Origin: Prevotella veroralis DSM 19559 = JCM 6290
GTDB lineage: Bacteria; Bacteroidota; Bacteroidia; Bacteroidales; Bacteroidaceae
DNA: 64,000 nt
Assembly: GCF_000377625.1 (NCBI RefSeq)
Contig: NZ_KB898328.1
Location: 158,998-222,997, forward strand
Direction of reading: 5' to 3'
The stretch's first letter is position 1. Each line of letters begins with the position of its first letter. The position numbers and the translations under genes are program-made. The notes beneath the pieces were generated by a model that saw only the letters and a list, made by a program, of their open reading frames with translations, was not told where the DNA came from and made no database searches. Shown piece after piece: positions 35,948-44,320 of the stretch.

Positions 35948-36460
35948 ATGTCATTATTATTGCCAGATAGTGGTTTGCTCTTTTGGATGACAATTGTCTT
36001 TCTGGTGGTCTTCTTCATCCTATGGCGATGGGGCTTCCCATCGATTATTAAGATGGTGAATGAGCGCAAGAACTATATAGATGAGAGTTTAGCAAAGGCA
36101 GAGGAAGCTAACTTGAGGCTTGCTAATATTCAGAAACAAGGTGAGGAGCTGCTTATGGAAGCACGCGAGAAGCAGGCGCAGATACTTCGTGAAGCGTCTC
36201 AAACGCGTGACTCTATAGTTGAACAGGCTCAGGAGAAAGCGCATGAAGAGAGTGCTCGAATCCTATCAGAAGCCAAGGCAGAGATAGAGAGTCAGAAGCA
36301 AGCGGCTATACGTGATATCCGTTCACAGGTAGCTGAGTTGTCTGTACAAATTGCTGAGAAGATTCTTCGCAAACAGTTGACAACATCTGCAGAACAGGCT
36401 CAACTCATCGATAGCTTATTGGATGAAGTTGCTTCTTCTAATGGTACAGAAAGTAAATAA
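35948..36460 (+). CDS. atpF: ATP synthase Fo subunit b
   Basis: 170 residues: one N-terminal membrane helix (FWMTIVFLVVFFILWRWGF) followed by a long charged coiled coil (about 35-150) with the expected Arg/Glu/Ala heptads. It is the peripheral stalk joining subunit a to delta and alpha. It ends 6 nt before atpH. Confidence 0.94.
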   Translation: MSLLLPDSGLLFWMTIVFLVVFFILWRWGFPSIIKMVNERKNYIDESLAKAEEANLRLANIQKQGEELLMEAREKQAQILREASQTRDSIVEQAQEKAHEESARILSEAKAEIESQKQAAIRDIRSQVAELSVQIAEKILRKQLTTSAEQAQLIDSLLDEVASSNGTESK

Positions 36461-36466
36461 ACGCTT

Positions 36467-37003
36467 ATGAATACAGGTGTAATATCGGTTCGCTATGCTC
36501 GTGCGTTATTCAAGGCTACTTGTGAACAAGGGCTTGAAGATAAGGTATATGTAATTATGCAGACCCTTGCTCAGGCTTACTTACAAGTAAAGAATTTACG
36601 TGTGACCATCGAGAGTCCGATGCTTCCTAAGGATAAGAAGCGCAAACTATTGGAAGTAGCCTGTGGTGACAAATGTCCCGATTTGGTTAGTAACTTCTTT
36701 TCTCTTGTACTGAAGGAGGATAGAGAAGACCTGTTACAGTTAATGGCAAACGATTATGTCTCTCTGTATAGAAAGCAGAAACATATCATTCAGGGCAAGG
36801 TTATCACCGCTTCACCCGTCTCTGAAGAAACAGAGAATAAGATGAAAGCATTGGTGGAAGCCCGTAGTCAGGGTACTGTTGAGTTCAACACCGAAGTTGA
36901 TCCATCGCTCATTGGGGGATTCATACTCGAGTATGATACTTACAGGATGGATGCGAGTGTGAAGAACAAACTGAATGCTATCCTCACACAATTAACAAAG
37001 TAA
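36467..37003 (+). CDS. atpH: ATP synthase F1 subunit delta
   Basis: 178 residues. N-terminal helical domain starting VRYARALFKATCEQG and the C-terminal signature GGFILEYDTYRMDASVKNKL, both typical of delta/OSCP. It links the b stalk to the alpha crown. It lies 12 nt before atpA. Confidence 0.94.
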   Translation: MNTGVISVRYARALFKATCEQGLEDKVYVIMQTLAQAYLQVKNLRVTIESPMLPKDKKRKLLEVACGDKCPDLVSNFFSLVLKEDREDLLQLMANDYVSLYRKQKHIIQGKVITASPVSEETENKMKALVEARSQGTVEFNTEVDPSLIGGFILEYDTYRMDASVKNKLNAILTQLTK

Positions 37004-37015
37004 TAAATTAATAAC

Positions 37016-38599
37016 ATGTCAGATAAAATTAAACCAAGTGAGGTGTCTGAGATTCTTGTAAAGGAATTGCAAGGCATTAACTCAGAGGAGAAGTTTGATG
37101 AAGTCGGCACTGTGTTAACCGTTGGTGATGGTGTAGCACGTGTGTATGGTCTTCGTAATGCTGAAGCCAATGAGTTGCTTGAATTTGAGAATGGCACTAT
37201 GGCTATTGTCATGAACTTGGAGGAAGACAATGTCGGATGTATTCTTCTTGGTCCTACAACGGGTATCAAGGAGGGACAAAGCGTTAAGCGTACACATCGT
37301 ATTGCCTCAATCCGTGTGAATGACAATTTCTTGGGACGTGTGGTGAACCCTCTGGGAGAAGCGATTGATGGTAAGGGTGATATCGACCTAACCGACTCTT
37401 TCGAGATGCCATTGGACCGTAAAGCTCCTGGTGTGATCTATCGTCAACCAGTGAAGGAACCGCTCCAAACAGGTCTGAAGGCTGTCGACTCAATGATTCC
37501 TATTGGTCGTGGTCAGCGTGAGCTTATCATTGGTGACCGTCAGACAGGTAAGACTGCGATTGCTGTTGATACCATCCTCAACCAGAAGAGTTTCTATGAA
37601 CAAGGCAAACCAGTATATTGTATCTATGTTGCCATAGGGCAGAAAGCATCTACAGTAGCTACTTTGGTGCAGAATCTAAAGGAACGTGGTGCATTACCAT
37701 ATACGATTGTCGTGAGTGCAACTGCAGCCGATCCAGCAGCTATGCAATACTATGCTCCGTTCGCAGGTGCCGCTATTGGTGAATACTTCAGAGACCGTGG
37801 TTACTCTGCTCTTGTCGTTTATGACGACTTGTCAAAACAAGCTGTTGCCTATCGTGAGGTATCTTTGATCCTTCGCCGTCCATCTGGTCGTGAGGCTTAC
37901 CCAGGCGATGTGTTCTATCTTCACTCACGTCTATTGGAGCGTGCAGCACGTGTCAATGACCAGCAAGAGATTGCTGAGCAGATGAACGATCTACCTGAGT
38001 GTATGAAGGGACATGTCAAGGGTGGTGGTTCGTTAACAGCCTTACCTATCATCGAGACTCAAGCTGGAGACGTGTCTGCTTACATTCCAACTAACGTGAT
38101 ATCCATTACTGACGGACAGATATACCTCGAGTCAAACCTCTTCAATCAGGGCTTCCGTCCAGCCATCAATGTCGGTATTTCAGTATCTCGTGTAGGTGGA
38201 TCTGCACAGGTAAAGAGTATGAAGAAGGTGGCAGGAACACTGAAGATTGATATGGCACAGTATCGTGAGCTTGAGGCATTCTCAAAGTTCTCTTCTGATA
38301 TGGATCAAGTGACAGCAATGACACTCGACCGTGGTCGTAAGAATAACCAGCTTTTGATACAACCTCAGTACAGCCCAATGCCAGTAGGAGAGCAGATCGC
38401 CATCCTTTATTGTGGTGTACATGGTTTGATGCGCGATGTACCAGTTGATCAGGTTCGCCATTGTCAGGAGCAATTCCTTGATAGTATGCGTTCATCTTAC
38501 GCCGACGTCATCAGTTCCCTTGCTGCAGGTCAGTTGGAAGATTCTTCTATAAAGGTAATAGAAGAAGTGATGGGCAATATTGCCGGACAATATAAATAA
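37016..38599 (+). CDS. atpA: ATP synthase F1 subunit alpha
   Basis: 527 residues. Walker A-like [11 protein letters not shown], the GQKASTVA segment, [15 protein letters not shown], and the [20 protein letters not shown] signature. The non-catalytic nucleotide-binding subunit of the F1 hexamer. It lies 11 nt before atpG. Confidence 0.97.
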   Translation: MSDKIKPSEVSEILVKELQGINSEEKFDEVGTVLTVGDGVARVYGLRNAEANELLEFENGTMAIVMNLEEDNVGCILLGPTTGIKEGQSVKRTHRIASIRVNDNFLGRVVNPLGEAIDGKGDIDLTDSFEMPLDRKAPGVIYRQPVKEPLQTGLKAVDSMIPIGRGQRELIIGDRQTGKTAIAVDTILNQKSFYEQGKPVYCIYVAIGQKASTVATLVQNLKERGALPYTIVVSATAADPAAMQYYAPFAGAAIGEYFRDRGYSALVVYDDLSKQAVAYREVSLILRRPSGREAYPGDVFYLHSRLLERAARVNDQQEIAEQMNDLPECMKGHVKGGGSLTALPIIETQAGDVSAYIPTNVISITDGQIYLESNLFNQGFRPAINVGISVSRVGGSAQVKSMKKVAGTLKIDMAQYRELEAFSKFSSDMDQVTAMTLDRGRKNNQLLIQPQYSPMPVGEQIAILYCGVHGLMRDVPVDQVRHCQEQFLDSMRSSYADVISSLAAGQLEDSSIKVIEEVMGNIAGQYK

Positions 38600-38610
38600 G
38601 ACAGTACATA

Positions 38611-39588
38611 ATGGCATCGTTAAAGGAAATAAAGACTCGTATAGCCAGTGTCCAAAGCACGCGTAAGATTACGAGTGCAATGAAGATGGTAGCATCGAGT
38701 AAGTTGCATCATGCACAGAATGCAATCGAGAACATGCTCCCTTACGAAGCGATGCTCGAGCATATTCTCAAGGCTTTCCTTGTCTCTACACCGAATACCG
38801 AGACTCCTTTTGATGTACAGAGACCGGTGAAGCGTGTAGCCTTACTTGTGTTCTCCTCCAATAGTTCGCTCTGTGGTGGATTTAATGCGAATGTCATCAA
38901 GCTCATGCAGCATACGATAGATGAATATCATGCGCAAGGGTTGACAAAGGATGATATTGTGATCTATCCTGTTGGTCGAAAGGTGGCTGAGACAGCGAAT
39001 AAACGTGGTTACACATGCGTCTATCCTTATCCAAACCTTGCTGATAAGCCTAACTCGGAAGAGTGTCGTAATATTGCTAAAGAGCTGGGACAGAAGTGGT
39101 TGAAAGGCGAGTTTGATAGGGTAGAGATGATTTATCACCACTTTAAGAGTGCTGGTAGTCAGATTCTCCAGCGCAAACCTTTCCTACCAATAGACCTTAG
39201 CGAAGAGCTGAATCGTGATACCGAACGTGACCTCTCATCGGATATCTCAACCAAAGCAGCACAAGACTATTTGAAGAAGAAAGGGCAGGTTAAAACACAG
39301 AAGACGAATAATGAGGTCGTTACTCCATTGAATGATGACTTCATCGTTGAGCCTGATTTACCTACAGTATTGCAGGCTTTAGTGCCAAAGCTGCTCCATC
39401 TTATGGTGTACACAGCACTTCTTGACAGCAATGCCTCCGAACATGCAGCCCGCATGGTGGCTATGCAAACGGCAACAGATAATGCCGATGAGTTGCTTCG
39501 TTCACTCAATTTGCAATATAACAAGTCGCGTCAAGCAGCCATCACATCCGAGTTGTTGGATATTGTTGGAGGTACGGTGAATAATTAA
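38611..39588 (+). CDS. atpG: ATP synthase F1 subunit gamma (with insertion)
   Basis: 325 residues, about 35-40 longer than common gamma subunits. N-terminal helix KEIKTRIASVQSTRKITSAMKMVASSKL and C-terminal NASEHAARMVAMQTATDNA are the family signatures. The extra residues lie between about 215 and 250 (KKKGQVKTQKTNNEVVTPLN), a charged loop. Rotor shaft of the enzyme; last gene of the cluster, with a terminator 44 nt downstream. Confidence 0.95.
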   Translation: MASLKEIKTRIASVQSTRKITSAMKMVASSKLHHAQNAIENMLPYEAMLEHILKAFLVSTPNTETPFDVQRPVKRVALLVFSSNSSLCGGFNANVIKLMQHTIDEYHAQGLTKDDIVIYPVGRKVAETANKRGYTCVYPYPNLADKPNSEECRNIAKELGQKWLKGEFDRVEMIYHHFKSAGSQILQRKPFLPIDLSEELNRDTERDLSSDISTKAAQDYLKKKGQVKTQKTNNEVVTPLNDDFIVEPDLPTVLQALVPKLLHLMVYTALLDSNASEHAARMVAMQTATDNADELLRSLNLQYNKSRQAAITSELLDIVGGTVNN

Positions 39589-39631
39589 TATGCTTGTTGC
39601 GTTGTCGTCGTAACGGCGCATAACGTTATAG

Positions 39632-39667
39632 AAAAGGTACAGATCATAAAGAGTCTGTACCTTTTTT
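39632..39667 (+). terminator. terminator of the ATP synthase operon
   Basis: AAAAGGTACAGA (39632-39643) pairs with TCTGTACCTTTT (39654-39665), followed by more T. Confidence 0.9.
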
Positions 39668-39668
39668 T

Positions 39669-40160
39669 AATTCAAAATTCACAATTCATAATTCAAAATG
39701 GGGATTGGGTAGAGTTAACAAGGAAACGAGTTAACGAGTAGACGGGTTGTTTGTTCTGTTGGAAAAGCAGCCTCTCCCCCGTCCCCTCTCCGAATGGAGA
39801 GGGGCGTAAACGGAGTTGTTTGCATACGAAGTGGTGTATAGTCGGGGTGTAGCGAGGCTATGCCTCGTTAGCTGGAACAGCAGAACTAAAAACAAAGAGA
39901 CGCCTTCTTCGCTTTGAAGAGGGCGTTTCCTTGCAATAAAAAGGGCGTCTCTTCACATCAAAGAAACGCCCTCTTTGTTTGTAAATAATACTATCTAACA
40001 ACAGTACAAGTAACTCGTTTACTTGTCAACCAGTCACCTCGTCAACTCAAAGTAATCATAATTTTGAATTATGAACTTTGAATTTTGAATTAAAGAAAAG
40101 CCTCCCCTAACTAACTTCCGTTAGGCACTCCTCCCCTTGGGGGAGGCTGGGTGGGGTTTT
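39669..40160. repeat. intergenic repeat mosaic R3-R6-R5-R8-R4-R6-R3-R2
   Basis: R3 (39669-39701), R6 (39709-39760), R5 (39770-39810), R8 (39845-39897, AGCGAGGCTATGCCTCGTTA), R4 (39897-39978), R6 inverted (40005-40048), R3 inverted (40063-40096) and R2 inverted (40114-40160). The array is roughly mirror-symmetric about R4. It separates convergent operons. Confidence 0.87.
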
Positions 40161-40191
40161 CGGGAAACTTAAGAGGTGTTCTCTCTATATA

Positions 40192-40228
40192 CCAAAAACA
40201 GGGATACACAGCATGTGTATCCCTGTTT
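40192..40228 (-). terminator. terminator of the Lrp-family gene
   Basis: Minus strand: AAACAGGGATACACA (40228-40214) pairs perfectly with 40210-40196, 3-nt loop, then TTTTTGG. Confidence 0.88.
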
Positions 40229-40258
40229 GATATCAATATTTAGATTGATTGTGATTAC

Positions 40259-40771
40259 TTACTCGTCATCATCGTTATCATCATCAAGCAACATTGTATC
40301 GGCTACCTTCATCCCTTCGATAGGTAGGGCGCGGTCGATAACGGCGTTGTAAGAGATAGAACTCTCGCTACGTGACAGACCAAGGGGCATGAGTTTGTCA
40401 TGGATGATAGACATCAGATGATGGTTATTATGTGCGTACATCTTTAAGAAGAGGTCGTATTCACCAGTTGTATAGTGGCACTCCACGATCTCTGGAATCT
40501 GCTTTAAAGCATCGACAACATCGTCGAACTTCTCTGGATTCTTTAGGTTAAGACCGATGAAAGCGCAGGTTTCGTAGCCTATACGCTCTGGGTCGATAAC
40601 AAATTGCGAACCCTTTAGTACACCTAAGTTTGTTAACTTCTGAATACGTTGATGGATAGCTGCTCCACTCACATTACACGCACGGGCGACCTCAAGGAAA
40701 GGGATTCGTGCATCCTCAGATATTAAGTGCAATATCTTCTTGTCAAGCCTGTCTAAACTTCTATGTGCCAT
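40259..40771 (-). CDS. Lrp/AsnC-family transcriptional regulator
   Basis: 170 residues. N-terminal helix-turn-helix (LDKKILHLISEDARIPFLEV, then VSGAAIHQRIQKL) and C-terminal ligand-binding RAM domain (about 70-145, VECHYTTGEYDLFLKMYA). It ends in an unusual run of acidic residues (LLDDDNDDDE). Such regulators sense amino acids and form octamers. It is a monocistronic gene with its own promoter and terminator; targets unknown. Confidence 0.92.
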   Translation of the reverse strand: MAHRSLDRLDKKILHLISEDARIPFLEVARACNVSGAAIHQRIQKLTNLGVLKGSQFVIDPERIGYETCAFIGLNLKNPEKFDDVVDALKQIPEIVECHYTTGEYDLFLKMYAHNNHHLMSIIHDKLMPLGLSRSESSISYNAVIDRALPIEGMKVADTMLLDDDNDDDE

Positions 40772-40795
40772 TCTGAATAAACTATTTATTTATCT

Positions 40796-40827
40796 GCAAA
40801 GATACAAAAAAGCCTTTAATCCGCAAA
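40796..40827 (-). promoter_or_regulatory. promoter of the Lrp-family gene
   Basis: Minus strand: TTTG (40827-40824), 19 nt, TATCTTTGC (40804-40796). Confidence 0.78.
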
Positions 40828-40874
40828 GAAAAAAGTCTTCTTTCGTAATAATCCACAACTAACAGTGATTATTC

Positions 40875-41345
40875 CTACCCTTTTTTATGACTCATAGTGG
40901 CTGAGAAATTAACGTTGAGGATGTTTGCTTCACGCAGAGCTTGCTTAAGGTCAATGATCAAACCCATGTCTACGTGACGGTCAGCCTTTATGCTCACGCT
41001 TAACTGCTTGCGCTGTTCTGGAGGCATGGAGGCGGATAGATGGATGAGATAATTGCGTATCTCGGGAATGTTGGTGACCTTATCATTCATCTGCACAACG
41101 GGTGTTTGGCTTGTTACCTTGCCTGTTTCGTCCATCGGTCGACCTATATATATATGTTGAACGAGCGACTTATTGTCCAGTCGGGACAGTTCCGTAGCCG
41201 ACGGTACTTGGTATTTTACGTGTACAGTAGCCTTTCGCATGTGTACAACTAACATGAAGAAGAAGAGGATGGAGAAGATAAGATCAGGCAAAGAAGCGGT
41301 GTTCAATGCAGGAATATCGTGGTTACGACGTCTGTAAAGTCTCAT
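40875..41345 (-). CDS. exbD: ExbD/TolR-family transport energiser 2
   Basis: 156 residues: cytosolic basic N-terminus, one membrane helix with the conserved aspartate (LPDLIFSILFFFMLV), and a periplasmic domain ending in LREANILNVNFS. With ExbB it uses the proton gradient to drive TonB. Its start overlaps the stop of the other exbD by 4 nt (ATGA), so it is translationally coupled. Two different ExbD genes in one operon are common in Bacteroidota. Last gene of the operon. Confidence 0.9.
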   Translation of the reverse strand: MRLYRRRNHDIPALNTASLPDLIFSILFFFMLVVHMRKATVHVKYQVPSATELSRLDNKSLVQHIYIGRPMDETGKVTSQTPVVQMNDKVTNIPEIRNYLIHLSASMPPEQRKQLSVSIKADRHVDMGLIIDLKQALREANILNVNFSATMSHKKG

Positions 41346-41890
41346 TCCGTACCTCCTTTCTCGGCTTTTCCTGTTGCAGGAATAGCATATACTTCGGATA
41401 TTCTTAGCGGTATCTCGTCCATGATTTGAGCCTGTTGTTCACGACTACAAAGCTCAAATTCCTTTCCAAATAACTCCTCCGAACGAGCATTGCGAAGGGT
41501 GTTATAAGCTTCAACTAACTGGTTTTGCACCTGCACATAAACGTCATACGAAGCCTTACGGGAGGTTTGCAGTTGTATCATGTGCGCCTTTCCGTTCGTC
41601 TCAACAAACTGTTGTACACGCTGATGGAGCGTCCCCACGGCAATAGCCTTACCCTCCAACTGCACCTTATTATCGTCCTCTATCGCAATACGCATCAGTT
41701 TCTTACCGTCAATGGCAGTTGCTTGTTTCTGCGTCTTATCCATCGGTGGCAACTGACGGGAGATTCCCTTGTCGAGGTCCATAGATGAGGCTACGAGGAA
41801 GAGGATCAACAACATGAATGAGATGTCGGCTGTTGATGTAGTGTTCAAGCTCGGTACTGTGCGTTTCTTTTCACGCCTAAATCGCATCAT
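41342..41890 (-). CDS. exbD: ExbD/TolR-family transport energiser 1
   Basis: 182 residues. Basic N-terminus RFRREKKRTVPSLNTTSTADISFMLLILFLVASSMD holds, as separate parts, the conserved NTTSTAD with the membrane aspartate and the single helix; the periplasmic part follows and includes a Gln-rich segment. It overlaps both neighbours by 4 nt. It acts as the ExbD partner of the ExbB encoded further upstream. Confidence 0.88.
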   Translation of the reverse strand: MMRFRREKKRTVPSLNTTSTADISFMLLILFLVASSMDLDKGISRQLPPMDKTQKQATAIDGKKLMRIAIEDDNKVQLEGKAIAVGTLHQRVQQFVETNGKAHMIQLQTSRKASYDVYVQVQNQLVEAYNTLRNARSEELFGKEFELCSREQQAQIMDEIPLRISEVYAIPATGKAEKGGTE

Positions 41891-42405
41891 TTCTGGTGTT
41901 CCTTTCTATAATAACGGGTTGCTCCAAAGATCACAACACCAGCTGCTATGACCAGAAGTGACAATGAGGTATTGACGAACATATCGGTCACACGCAACCA
42001 AAAAGCATCTGTGAAGTGTGCTCCGTTGACCATCATTGCCTTCGAAGAACCCAATGCGAAAGACAGAACAAGGAGTAGAATCGTTACGCCGTAAGTAATA
42101 TATGCAATCTTCCGAGACGGTATTCCATTGCTCAATCCCTCCTCTTGATTGCTCGTGCGCAGCCCTTTCACCATCGCTACTAACGCTGCCACGACAGCAA
42201 CAACGAGCAAGAACCACATGAAACCGATCAGTACATCAGTGAGCAAAGGAGCATTAAATGCAGGGTCACTTGCCAATGGTTCGTTGAATCCAACTAGGTA
42301 GAATGCCATGAAGACAACGGCTATTAACGCGACCATCACATAGAGGATTCGTTGCGAAATGCGCTCCTCATCCATCTTAGTTATACCTTTTATCTTCTTC
42401 ATCAT
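41887..42405 (-). CDS. hypothetical membrane protein in the exb operon
   Basis: 172 residues with four predicted membrane helices (about 20-42, 57-82, 100-118, 138-160) and short polar loops; the C-terminus is basic (RYYRKEHQK). It overlaps exbD by 4 nt, so it belongs to the energiser operon. Membrane proteins of this kind recur in Bacteroidota exb operons, but I know no function. An array of 44-bp repeats lies between it and exbB. Confidence 0.8.
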   Translation of the reverse strand: MMKKIKGITKMDEERISQRILYVMVALIAVVFMAFYLVGFNEPLASDPAFNAPLLTDVLIGFMWFLLVVAVVAALVAMVKGLRTSNQEEGLSNGIPSRKIAYITYGVTILLLVLSFALGSSKAMMVNGAHFTDAFWLRVTDMFVNTSLSLLVIAAGVVIFGATRYYRKEHQK

Positions 42406-42413
42406 ATAGTTAA

Positions 42414-42631
42414 TTCAAAATTCAAAGTTCACAATTCAAAATTATGATAAGCGTCAATTCACAATTTAAAGTTCATCATTCAAAATTATGATAAGCGTCA
42501 ATTCACAATTCAAAGTTCATCATTCAAAATTATGATAAGCGTCAATTCAAAATTCAAAGTTCACGATTCAAAATTATGATAAGCGTCAATTCAAAATTCA
42601 AAGTTCACAATTCAAAATTATGATAAGTCCT
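42414..42631. repeat. 44-bp tandem repeat array inside the exb operon (5 units, R3-type)
   Basis: Five units of exactly 44 bp, marked by GATAAGCGTC at 42446, 42490, 42534 and 42578 and GATAAGTCC at 42622. The unit is built from R3 words (AATTCAAAATTCAAAGTTCA, TTATGATAAGCGTC). A lone R3 copy in inverse direction lies at 42698-42731. The array makes a 346-nt gap between exbB and the next gene. Confidence 0.92.
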
Positions 42632-42751
42632 GATTCCTAACTCATAAACCATCATTCTCAATATAGATAGATGCTTTCAGCAATTGAAAGTAATCATAAT
42701 TATGAATTTTGAATTATGAATTTTGAATTGAAACAAGCCTCCGTTCGCCCG

Positions 42752-43582
42752 CTATCTCTTGAGTTTATACTTCATAATAGCGTCTAATAAGGAGATTGCC
42801 GACTCCTCCATTTGGGCTGTGATGTGCTCTATCTTCGATAGAATATAGTTATAAAATACCTGCAAAACAAGGGCTACGATGATACCAAAAATCGTGGTGA
42901 TCAACGCGACCTTCATACCTGCTGCAACAATCGTAGGGCTGATGTCTCCCGCTTCTTGTATCTGATCGAATGCCATCACCATACCAATCACGGTTCCAAG
43001 GAAGCCCAGTGACGGTGCCATAGCGATGAAGAGCGTAATCCATGAACAGCCCTTTTCAAGGTTAGCACTTTGTACGCTACCGTATGAGGTAACGCTCCGT
43101 TCGATATTATCAATCGAATCGTCAATGCGAAGCAAACCCTGATAACAGATTGAAGCAACGGGTCCGCGCGTGTCACGACTTAGTGTTTTTGCCCCCTCGA
43201 TATCGCCTGCCTCAATCATATCCTCTAACTTACCAACGAAGCGTTTAGCGTCTATCTCTGACAGACTCAGATAGATGATTCGCTCAATGCAAAAGGCTAA
43301 TCCCAATACTAATGATAGTGCCACAAGCGACATGAAGCCCGCATTTCCCTCAATAAACTTACGTTTCAACGACTGGTGGAAACCCATTGGCTGGGTCGCA
43401 GACTGCACCTTACTGGTATCGGCAACACCCGTATCATTGAGTGCATCATCCGATAGAGTATCGGCTGACGCAACGGCTGTTACTGCTGGAGTTTGATTAC
43501 TTTTCGTTTGTGCTGACACGATGGTTACGCCCGTTAAAGACATAACCGTTATCATTGCAAAAGCTGCAAATACTTTCTTCAT
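42752..43582 (-). CDS. exbB: ExbB/MotA/TolQ-family proton channel
   Basis: 276 residues. A signal-like N-terminal helix (ending TIVSAQ) and an Ala/Thr/Asp-rich periplasmic stretch precede the usual three-helix core: FMSLVALSLVLGLAFCIERI, a cytosolic domain, and the paired helices with APSLGFLGTVIGMVMAF and VALITTIFGIIVALVLQV. This longer N-terminus is characteristic of the phylum. First gene of the operon, with its own promoter. Confidence 0.92.
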   Translation of the reverse strand: MKKVFAAFAMITVMSLTGVTIVSAQTKSNQTPAVTAVASADTLSDDALNDTGVADTSKVQSATQPMGFHQSLKRKFIEGNAGFMSLVALSLVLGLAFCIERIIYLSLSEIDAKRFVGKLEDMIEAGDIEGAKTLSRDTRGPVASICYQGLLRIDDSIDNIERSVTSYGSVQSANLEKGCSWITLFIAMAPSLGFLGTVIGMVMAFDQIQEAGDISPTIVAAGMKVALITTIFGIIVALVLQVFYNYILSKIEHITAQMEESAISLLDAIMKYKLKR

Positions 43583-43645
43583 AATTGATAACCACTTATG
43601 GTCTCCATTGATTTCTAAGGGCTACCTCGCCCTTTCTTTAACTTC

Positions 43646-43677
43646 GCAAAGGTATAGAAAATAATTCAAAAAGCAAA
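43646..43677 (-). promoter_or_regulatory. promoter of the exb operon
   Basis: Minus strand: TTTTG (43677-43673 region), 19 nt, TACCTTTGC (43654-43646). Confidence 0.78.
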
Positions 43678-43720
43678 ATCCATGATTTAAATTAAGGTCT
43701 CACACTAACCCATCTGCAGC

Positions 43721-43912
43721 CTCACCCCTGCCCCCTCTCCGAATGTTAAAACCCCACCCAACCTCCCCCAAGGGGAGGAGTGCCTAACGGAAGCGAGTTA
43801 GGAAAAAGTTTCTTTAATTCAAAGAGGGCGTTTCTTCGATGTGAAGAGATGCCCTTTTCATTGCAAGGAAACGCCCTCTTCATATTGAGAAGGGCGTTCC
43901 TTTATTTAAAGA
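43721..43912. repeat. intergenic repeat mosaic R5-R2-R4
   Basis: Partial R5 (43721-43743), R2 (43749-43801) and R4 (43822-43912), joined directly to the R1 element at 43925. Confidence 0.85.
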
Positions 43913-43924
43913 ACATGCCAACCT

Positions 43925-44019
43925 GTAGGGACAGACGCCCTCGTCTGTCCGCCAAGGAATGCCAGATCCGCAACCAACTTCCCCGCTTTATGCGGACAGA
44001 CGAGGGCGTCTGTCCCTAC
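43925..44019. repeat. R1 paired-arm element, copy 5 (95 bp)
   Basis: Near-identical to copy 3 (24415-24509), including the interior CAGATCCGCAACCAACTTCC. Confidence 0.88.
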
Positions 44020-44039
44020 TTTGTGGTATTTTCTTCTTT

Positions 44040-44242
44040 TTAGTCTTGCTGTTCCAGTTAACGAGGCAATGCCTTGTTACATGCCAACCAACCCTCCCTT
44101 TCTTATGCAAACGATACTATTCACTCCCCCTCTCCATTCGGAGAGGGAACGGGGTGAGGCTCTTCCAATTAGCTTCCGTTAGGCACTCCTCCCCTTGGGG
44201 GAGGCTGGGTGGGGTTTCCTCCTGGGCATCTGTCCCTACTGG
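44040..44242. repeat. intergenic repeat mosaic R8-R5-R2
   Basis: R8 inverted (44044-44090, AACGAGGCAATGCCTTGTT), R5 (44120-44162), R2 inverted (44171-44217) and a fragment of an R1 arm (44223-44241). No gene. Confidence 0.82.
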
Positions 44243-44320
44243 GGGGAGTTCGAGTGGTGCGTACTCAGCCTCGTTACACACCGATTAGCCCCTATATGGT
44301 AAGGAAAAGCACTCTCTTTC

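Noticed and set aside
42414..42631. Possible CRISPR array in the exb operon
   Set aside because: Perfect head-to-tail 44-bp repeats without spacers; made of the dispersed R3 repeat.
43780..44288. Two open frames upstream of the methylase gene
   Set aside because: Both lie entirely in R2, R4, R1 and R5 repeats.
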